From the NCBI GenBank assembly GCA_033852095.1, contig JAWSVD010000366.1, forward strand, positions 1 to 10,489: a stretch of DNA of 10,489 nucleotides, given 5' to 3'. Below are positions 5,643 through 10,489 of the stretch, piece by piece. Position 1 is the stretch's first letter, and every line of letters begins with the position of its first letter. Position numbers and translations under genes: made by a program. Under the pieces are notes generated by a model that saw nothing but the letters and a program-made list of their open reading frames with translations, ran no database searches and had not been told where the DNA came from. The DNA is from CALCKW01 sp033852095 (GTDB taxonomy: Bacteria; Pseudomonadota; Gammaproteobacteria; CALCKW01).

Positions 5643-7421
5643 TTAACTCACTTGCTGAGGCCGCATGTCCGCGGCGTCGATTCCCGCCACTGAGACAGGC
5701 TTCTTCATCGCGTCGCGGCGGAAGGGCTCGCCCAGCTCTTGGTTGAGCACTATCTCGATGAAGGTCGTCACGCCCTTGTTCATCTGCTCATCAACAGCGG
5801 TCAACAGCGCTTTGGTCAAGTCGGCAGTTGTATCGACCTGCACACCTTTGACCCCACAGGCCTCAGCGATTTTGGCGTAGCTGACATCCAAGTCGAGCTC
5901 GGTGCCGACGAAGTTGTCATCGAACCACAAGGTGGTATTGCGCTTCTCGGCGCCCCACTGGTAGTTGCGGAAGATCACCATGGTGATCGGCGGCCACTCG
6001 TCGCGACCACAGGCGGTCATCTCGTTCATGGAGATACCGAAGGCACCGTCGCCGGCAAAGCCAATCACCGGCACATCAGGGCAGCCGATCTTGGCGCCCA
6101 AGATGGCGGGAAAGCCGTAACCACAGGGGCCGAACAGACCAGGGGCCAGGTACTTGCGCCCTTTCTCGAAAGAGGGATAGGCATTGCCGATGGCGCAATT
6201 GTTACCGATGTCGCTGGAGATGATCACGTCATCGGGCATGATGTCGCTGATCGCCTGCCAGGCGTGGCGCGGTGACATGCGCTCTGGATCACGTCCGCGT
6301 GCACGCTCGTTCCAATCGGTGCCGGGGTCGTCGTCCTCGTGCTCCATGGACACCAGCTGCTGCTTCCAGCGCTTGCGCGAATCGTCCACCGCTGCTTTGC
6401 GATCGGCACGGCCAGAATCACCGGCGGATGCAGACAACTGCTCCAGAAGCTGCTCAGCCACCCGCTTGGAATCCCCCTGGATAGCCACGGCTACGGGTTT
6501 GGTCAAGCCGATGCGGTCGGCATTGATGTCCACCTGGATCAGCTTGGCGTTCTTGGGCCAGTAATCGATGCCGTAACCTGGCAAGGTGGAGAATGGGTTC
6601 AGGCGTGTGCCCAGTGCCAGTACAACATCTGCCTTGGCGATCAGCTCCATCGCCGCCTTGGATCCGTTATAACCCAAGGGGCCAACAGACAGCGGATGCG
6701 AGCCGGGAAAGGCATCATTGTGTTGGTAGTTGCAAGCAACCGGCGCGTCGAGCTTTTCAGCCAGTGCAGCAGAGGCAGGTATCGCATTGCCAAGCACAAC
6801 ACCAGCGCCGTTCAAAATAACGGGGAAAGAAGCTTCCGAGAGCAGCTTTGCCGCTTCTGCGATGGCGACTTCGCCGCCGCGGGGACGTTCGATTTTGATG
6901 ATCTGAGGCAGATCGATGTCGATGACCTGCGTCCAGTAGTCGCGCGGGATATTGATCTGCGCGGGGCCAGAGGCACGGAACGCTTGGTCGATGACGCGGT
7001 TCAGCACTTCAGCAATACGTGAGGGGTCACGCACTTCTTCTTGGTAGGCCACCATGTCTTTGAACAGGGCCATCTGCTCGATCTCTTGGAAGCCGCCCTG
7101 GCCGATGGTCTTGTTGGCCGCCTGTGGCGTGACCAACAACATGGGGGTGTGGTTCCAGTAGGCTGTTTTAACAGGTGTCACGAAGTTGGTGATACCGGGG
7201 CCGTTCTGCGCAATCATCATGCTCATCTTGCCGGTGGCGCGCGAGTAACCGTCGGCGCTCATGCCCGCGTTGCATTCATGCGCGCAATCCCAGAACTTTA
7301 TACCGGCCTGTGGGAACAAATCTGAAATAGGCATCATGGCCGAGCCAATAATCCCGAAGGCATGCTCGATACCGTGTGCCTGTAGTACTTTGACGAAGGC
7401 TTCTTCAGTCGTCATTTTCAT
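5643..7421 (-). CDS. xsc: Sulfoacetaldehyde acetyltransferase (ThDP-dependent)
   Basis: A 592-residue enzyme of full family length. Xsc converts sulfoacetaldehyde plus phosphate to acetyl phosphate and sulfite in the cytoplasm, the desulfonation step common to taurine, isethionate and sulfoacetate breakdown. It has the three-domain layout of ThDP enzymes: pyrimidine-binding domain (about 1-170) with HAFGIIGSAMMPISDLFP (20-37), catalytic Glu49 in CAHECNAGM and AQNGPGITNFVTPVKTAYWN (71-90); a central domain (about 185-330); and a cofactor domain with the GDG (457-459) ... Asn486 ThDP/Mg motif (FRNYQWG). The segments around QNGPGITNF and QAANKTIGQGGFQE set it apart from acetolactate synthases. 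The start is ATG 7421, with GAGGAG (7434-7429) seven bases upstream; a start at 7436 would lie upstream of this site. It follows dctM after 162 nt and precedes the exporter gene. The usual neighbour pta is absent here. Confidence 0.95.
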   Translation of the reverse strand: MKMTTEEAFVKVLQAHGIEHAFGIIGSAMMPISDLFPQAGIKFWDCAHECNAGMSADGYSRATGKMSMMIAQNGPGITNFVTPVKTAYWNHTPMLLVTPQAANKTIGQGGFQEIEQMALFKDMVAYQEEVRDPSRIAEVLNRVIDQAFRASGPAQINIPRDYWTQVIDIDLPQIIKIERPRGGEVAIAEAAKLLSEASFPVILNGAGVVLGNAIPASAALAEKLDAPVACNYQHNDAFPGSHPLSVGPLGYNGSKAAMELIAKADVVLALGTRLNPFSTLPGYGIDYWPKNAKLIQVDINADRIGLTKPVAVAIQGDSKRVAEQLLEQLSASAGDSGRADRKAAVDDSRKRWKQQLVSMEHEDDDPGTDWNERARGRDPERMSPRHAWQAISDIMPDDVIISSDIGNNCAIGNAYPSFEKGRKYLAPGLFGPCGYGFPAILGAKIGCPDVPVIGFAGDGAFGISMNEMTACGRDEWPPITMVIFRNYQWGAEKRNTTLWFDDNFVGTELDLDVSYAKIAEACGVKGVQVDTTADLTKALLTAVDEQMNKGVTTFIEIVLNQELGEPFRRDAMKKPVSVAGIDAADMRPQQVS

Positions 7422-7583
7422 GGTGTTGCTCCTCAACTTTTATTTCTGTTGGGTCACAGTATCGCTGTGACATGTTGCTTAGGATTGATCGGACAGCCGT
7501 CCAGCGGGCACCCCCTTAAATACAGGGAGATAGCCCATGTGCCTATAAGGCACTATTTGGTAGCGCAATCTCCAGCATCAGAT
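7422..7583 (-). promoter_or_regulatory. Leader region between dctM and xsc with two inverted repeats
   Basis: This 162-nt gap is unusually long for one operon and may carry a promoter or control site for xsc. Two perfect inverted repeats stand out: GTCACAG (7453-7459) / CTGTGAC (7465-7471) with a 5-nt centre, and GTGCCT (7539-7544) / AGGCAC (7548-7553). Neither is followed by a T tract on the minus strand, so they look more like operator or leader stems than terminators. The xsc Shine-Dalgarno GAGGAG is at 7434-7429. No clear -35/-10 pair was identified. Confidence 0.4.
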
Positions 7584-8870
7584 TCAACCTGTGCTTGGGA
7601 CCAAGGCCAGAGAAAACCACGGCACAAAGGCGATGAGCGCCCAGGCCATCAATAGCCCTCCCAAATACAGCATGGCAAAGCCCACTAATTTGGAATAGGG
7701 AATGCCTGTTGTGCCACTGACAACAAACAGGTTTAAGCCGAAGGGCGGCGTAATAAAGCCTATGGCAGCCCCCACCAGGAAGATAACGCTAAAGTGGATG
7801 GGATCTACCCCATGGGCTATCGCGATGGGTGCCAATATCGGGGCAAAAATAACCGTTACCGGTAAGCTTTCTAGGATGCAGCCAGCGGTCATCACAATGG
7901 CCATACAAACCAGTAACACAACAAGATCACTGTCGCCAAACCACGCCACAAAGTCCGCCACCGCTTCTGCAGCACCCAACAAGCCAAACACCTGCTGCAT
8001 CACCACAGAAACAGCGATCATCGGTGCCAACATGCCGGTCAACTGACCCGAGCGCAGCAGAATATCGGGCAGCTTTTTCCAGTGAATCTCTCGCGTGAGC
8101 AAAAGACCGGCGAACAGACAGAAACCAACAGTGATTGCCGCCGCTTCAGTCGGTGAGAAGATGCCGGAATAGATACCGTAAATCACGATAAAGATGGCGA
8201 AGAACCCAAGATACGCCTGTCGTGCGGTGCGAAATACTCGCGTCTTGCTGAGCGGTGTCACTGTGCCCCAACCGTGTTTCTTGGCCATAAACCAACAAAC
8301 ACCTTGCATGGCTACCACCATCAAAAAGCCCGGCAAGATACCCGCGACAAACAAGTCTGAGATCGACAGGTTCATCAGGAAACCGTAAACGATAAAGATA
8401 ATCGACGGCGGAATGATGATGCCGACCGTGCCGCCCGCCGCGGCGGTCGCTGCTGCAAAACGTGGGTCGTAACCGTCTTTCACCAACACCGGGTGCATGA
8501 TGCCGCCGATCGTCGCGGTGGTCGCCGAGTTAGAACCCGAGATCGCGGCGAACAAGCCGCATGAGCCGATTGTGGCGAGACCTAATCCACCGCGCATCCA
8601 GCTCAAGCACGCATGAGCGAAGTCAGCCAAGCGTTTGGCAATACCGGCGGCGGCGATTAAGTCCCCCGTCAATATAAAGAGCGGCAGTGACAGTAGGCCG
8701 AAAAAGTTGAGGCCTTCAAATAGGGTGACACCCAAGTTGGCCAGGGTGAAATCGATAACAATCGACACACCCACCACCCAGAATCCAATCACTAAGAAGA
8801 TTGGCACGCCGAGAATGAACAGGGCAATGACGGCCGCAGAAACAAGCCCAATTAGCATTCCTTGATCCAT
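7584..8870 (-). CDS. dctM: TRAP transporter large permease subunit (DctM)
   Basis: A 428-residue inner-membrane protein with about twelve hydrophobic segments, the expected size of DctM, the subunit that forms the sodium-coupled translocation path of TRAP transporters. Family blocks seen are FILGVPIFLVIGF (18-30), LPLFILTGDLIA (62-73), SGSNSATTATIG (111-122), GGTVGIIIPPSIIFI (146-160), SGIFSPTEAAA (235-245) and GFITPPFGLNLF (371-382). It starts at ATG 8870 with TAGGGG seven bases before it. It belongs with dctQ and dctP upstream, but a 247-bp repeat-like element now separates it from dctQ. With xsc directly downstream, the likely cargo is an anionic C2 sulfonate such as taurine or isethionate, comparable to TauKLM or IseKLM systems; the exact substrate is inference. 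Confidence 0.93.
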   Translation of the reverse strand: MDQGMLIGLVSAAVIALFILGVPIFLVIGFWVVGVSIVIDFTLANLGVTLFEGLNFFGLLSLPLFILTGDLIAAAGIAKRLADFAHACLSWMRGGLGLATIGSCGLFAAISGSNSATTATIGGIMHPVLVKDGYDPRFAAATAAAGGTVGIIIPPSIIFIVYGFLMNLSISDLFVAGILPGFLMVVAMQGVCWFMAKKHGWGTVTPLSKTRVFRTARQAYLGFFAIFIVIYGIYSGIFSPTEAAAITVGFCLFAGLLLTREIHWKKLPDILLRSGQLTGMLAPMIAVSVVMQQVFGLLGAAEAVADFVAWFGDSDLVVLLVCMAIVMTAGCILESLPVTVIFAPILAPIAIAHGVDPIHFSVIFLVGAAIGFITPPFGLNLFVVSGTTGIPYSKLVGFAMLYLGGLLMAWALIAFVPWFSLALVPSTG

Positions 8871-8882
8871 AATATGCCCCTA

Positions 8883-9129
8883 GTGCCCAGTCAATGTGGA
8901 AATTTCGGATGAAAAGTGTTCTTGCTGCAATTGAGCAAGGCGCAGCCCGAAGGGAATGGCTGGTCCTTTTCGAGGGCTGCAACGCAGCACAAATGCAGCA
9001 AGGGCGCTCCCGTAGGGCGACCGTTGAACAGCTTTTGCATTAACTCTTGATTTTGCCATCATTAAATCATTCACAACCTCACCCCTTTCGACGGTCGTTT
9101 CTTCCAAATTTATCGCTTTGATTGGGCAC
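8883..9129. mobile_element. MITE-like element inserted between dctQ and dctM (TA target duplication)
   Basis: The 247-bp block has inverted ends GTGCCCAGTCAA (8883-8894) and, read from the other side, GTGCCCAATCAA (9129-9118): 11 of 12 identical. Similarity continues inward through a shared AAATTT and GAAA. The dinucleotide TA flanks both ends (8881-8882 and 9130-9131), as after insertion by IS630/Tc1-mariner-type transposases. Deleting the element and one TA gives a clean junction in which dctQ still ends in TAG and dctM starts nine bases later. The interior is structured: CTTGCTGCA (8921-8929) pairs with TGCAGCAAG (8994-9002), and GCAGCCC (8942-8948) with GGGCTGC (8974-8980). A 75-codon minus-strand frame (9107-8880) crosses it but resembles no protein I know and is probably not a gene. 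No transposase is encoded, so it would be mobilised in trans. Confidence 0.65.
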
Positions 9130-9665
9130 TATTCTTCTGCGCCGATGGTTTGGATATCCACCAAAAATGGTTCATTGTTCTTGTAACGTTGAATATCTTC
9201 ATACAAGTTTTGTGTCACGCGAATCAATAATATTGTCCATGCAACGGGTGTCGCCATGTAGAACCACCACTGCATGACATCATCTGTGCCCTGTACGATC
9301 GCCCAGTTTTGCTTGACCAGCATCGTTTGCTCAACGGTGTAAAAGAGTACGATGGCGCCAAAGATGTACCAAAGCACCGCATCTAAACACATGAGGACAA
9401 ACTGAAATTTGTAGCTCGCTCGAACGCGCACATCATTAAATACAAGGTGCGTTCTCTTACGTACGTTGTGCGAGCAGCCGATCCACGTGACCCACAAAAA
9501 CAAGTAGATCGGGATGGACGAGCTCCAAGGGATTTGGCTTTTCAAGACAAAACGCTCGAAGACCGCCCAGACAATGATCAGCGCCATTGCCGAGTAGGCG
9601 ACGAGAATGAAATAGCGCTCGGTGTTTTTGTCTAACCACCGCAAGCAAGGCATCAGTATATTCAT
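9129..9665 (-). CDS. dctQ: TRAP transporter small permease subunit (DctQ)
   Basis: A 178-residue inner-membrane protein with four hydrophobic segments (about residues 19-40, 50-65, 86-110 and 135-152), the layout of DctQ, which pairs with DctM and helps dock the binding protein. The family signature is visible in the second segment as SSIPIYLFLWVTWIGCSHNV followed by RKRTHL (49-74). I chose ATG 9665; GAGGAG (9679-9674) lies eight bases upstream. A GTG directly before it (9668) is an alternative start. The TAG stop is made of the TA target site plus the first G of the element at 8883-9129, yet the reconstructed uninterrupted junction has the same stop, so the protein is probably intact. It lies 98 nt after dctP with a strong terminator in between. 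Confidence 0.9.
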   Translation of the reverse strand: MNILMPCLRWLDKNTERYFILVAYSAMALIIVWAVFERFVLKSQIPWSSSIPIYLFLWVTWIGCSHNVRKRTHLVFNDVRVRASYKFQFVLMCLDAVLWYIFGAIVLFYTVEQTMLVKQNWAIVQGTDDVMQWWFYMATPVAWTILLIRVTQNLYEDIQRYKNNEPFLVDIQTIGAEE

Positions 9666-9693
9666 CACACAGTCTCCTCAAAAACCGCCGCAC

Positions 9694-9725
9694 CAAAAAA
9701 CACGGGCGGCTGTCAATGCCGCCCG
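9694..9725 (-). terminator. Intrinsic terminator between dctP and dctQ
   Basis: A perfect 8-bp GC-only stem CGGGCGGC (9703-9710) / GCCGCCCG (9718-9725), 7-nt loop, followed on the minus strand by TGTTTTTTGG (9702-9693). It stands 38 bases past the dctP stop and 14 bases before the dctQ Shine-Dalgarno. Partial termination or 3'-end protection here would give more binding protein than permease, a known arrangement in binding-protein-dependent transport operons. Confidence 0.85.
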
Positions 9726-9763
9726 CGCTTGCACAATGCAGACTTAAACAGTCAGCGTATTAA

Positions 9764-10489
9764 TTACGCTTCCCACCAACGCTGGGCTTGTACTGAATCA
9801 ACGGCTGCGTCTTTAGGAATCTCACGAGCGATGTCGTAGATTTCTTTGTAGACGTCTTGTCCGCCTGACATCTGATTCAAACGGTTGCGCCACTTTTCCC
9901 ACTCAGCAGGATTAAACTCTGGTGAACACATCTCTTCAGCGATGCGACGCTCTGCATCAGACAGTGAAGCAACACGCACACCTGCGTCACCAAAGACAGT
10001 GCCTTTAGGTGGCTTAGGTACAGCGCCAACAACCTCAACCAATGCACGCTCTTGCTCACGTTGCGTGTACTGCTGTGCTTGGAAAGCTGTTTCCATGACG
10101 ATGTCTTGGATATCAGCAGGCAAGCTCTGAAACACATCGTGGTTCATGGCCGTGTGCTCAGTTCCGGCGAAGAAACGCAAATCAACTGCCTGAGACAGTA
10201 CAGGGGACATGTTGGCGTAAGCCGCAGCACCCATCCAAGTCTCAGCGCCATCGATCAAGCCCTGCTTCAGGCCATCGAGGGTTTCTTCCCAAGCGATAGG
10301 CACAGGGTTCAAACCCATCAACTGCATCGCGATGCGGCCCAACTGTGTGCCAGTGACGCGATTCTTGGTGCCTTTAAGCTCGCCGATCGTTTCGATCAGT
10401 GGCGCATCTTCGAACTTCTTGCCCATCATCAAGCCGCGCAGCTCACAGTGGGTGTAGAGGAACTGAATGTTGTGGATTTTACGCATGGG
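9764..10489 (-). CDS. dctP: TRAP transporter substrate-binding protein (DctP), partial
   Basis: The frame is open from the window's right edge to TAA at 9766-9764, giving 242 codons; the signal peptide and first lobe lie outside (full-length DctP proteins have about 320-360 residues). The ATG at 10486 is internal, not the start. DctP family features present: ETIGELKG followed by NRVTG, whose Arg corresponds to the conserved anion-binding arginine of this family; LGRIAMQLMGLNPVPIAWEE; TLDGLKQGLIDGAETW; NHDVFQSLPADIQDIVMETA; and a polar C-terminal helix. These periplasmic proteins bind a carboxylate or sulfonate and hand it to DctQM. The position at the head of a cluster with xsc points to a C2 sulfonate, but the ligand cannot be read from this fragment. 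dctQ follows after 98 nt with a terminator-like hairpin between them. Confidence 0.88.
   Translation of the reverse strand, partial: PMRKIHNIQFLYTHCELRGLMMGKKFEDAPLIETIGELKGTKNRVTGTQLGRIAMQLMGLNPVPIAWEETLDGLKQGLIDGAETWMGAAAYANMSPVLSQAVDLRFFAGTEHTAMNHDVFQSLPADIQDIVMETAFQAQQYTQREQERALVEVVGAVPKPPKGTVFGDAGVRVASLSDAERRIAEEMCSPEFNPAEWEKWRNRLNQMSGGQDVYKEIYDIAREIPKDAAVDSVQAQRWWEA

Noticed and set aside
7453..7471. Possible CRP-type site upstream of xsc
   Set aside because: The half-sites are in the order TCACA...TGTGA, the reverse of the TGTGA-N6-TCACA layout, and the spacing is different.
8880..9107. 75-codon minus-strand frame between dctQ and dctM
   Set aside because: It runs through the nested stems and the terminal repeat of the MITE-like element, has no recognisable domain, and is better explained as a chance open frame in the repeat.

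Overview
The window looks like chromosomal DNA of a proteobacterium, most likely a marine gammaproteobacterium. Supporting this: intermediate base composition, REP/BIME repeats beginning with GTAG, a RAYT-type transposase (a family common in gammaproteobacteria), and a TRAP-transporter/sulfonate gene set of the kind frequent in marine heterotrophs. No rRNA, tRNA or CRISPR array is visible. The genus cannot be fixed from the sequence.

Left part (1-2260): on the minus strand, a classical short-chain dehydrogenase is followed one base later by an AraC-family regulator that runs off the left edge. Divergent on the plus strand is tpm, thiopurine S-methyltransferase. tpm lies between two nearly identical 87-nt BIME units (1334-1420 and 2172-2258), each a head-to-head pair of REP sequences.

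Middle part (2260-4490): a RAYT (REP-associated tyrosine transposase) gene is broken by a +1 frameshift in a T run, with a solo REP four bases past its stop and a decayed copy of its own 5' end just upstream. Next come the C-terminal remnant of a DUF6596-type ECF sigma factor (minus strand) and an AT-rich, orphan periplasmic solute-binding protein gene (minus strand).

Right part (4494-10489, all minus strand): a C2-sulfonate module in transcription order dctP (partial), dctQ, dctM, xsc, yeiH-family exporter. A TRAP transporter would import an anionic sulfonate. Xsc (sulfoacetaldehyde acetyltransferase, ThDP-dependent) would convert sulfoacetaldehyde and phosphate to acetyl phosphate and sulfite. 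The YeiH/PF03601 membrane protein would export the sulfite or the sulfate made from it. The enzyme producing sulfoacetaldehyde and the usual partner pta are not in the window, so the starting substrate (taurine, isethionate or another) stays open. Terminator-like hairpins lie after dctP and between xsc and the exporter, which suggests graded expression along the cluster.

The most striking structural feature is a 247-bp MITE-like element (8883-9129) between dctQ and dctM. It has imperfect terminal inverted repeats and a TA target duplication. Removing it in silico restores an ordinary 9-nt dctQ-dctM junction with the dctQ stop codon unchanged.
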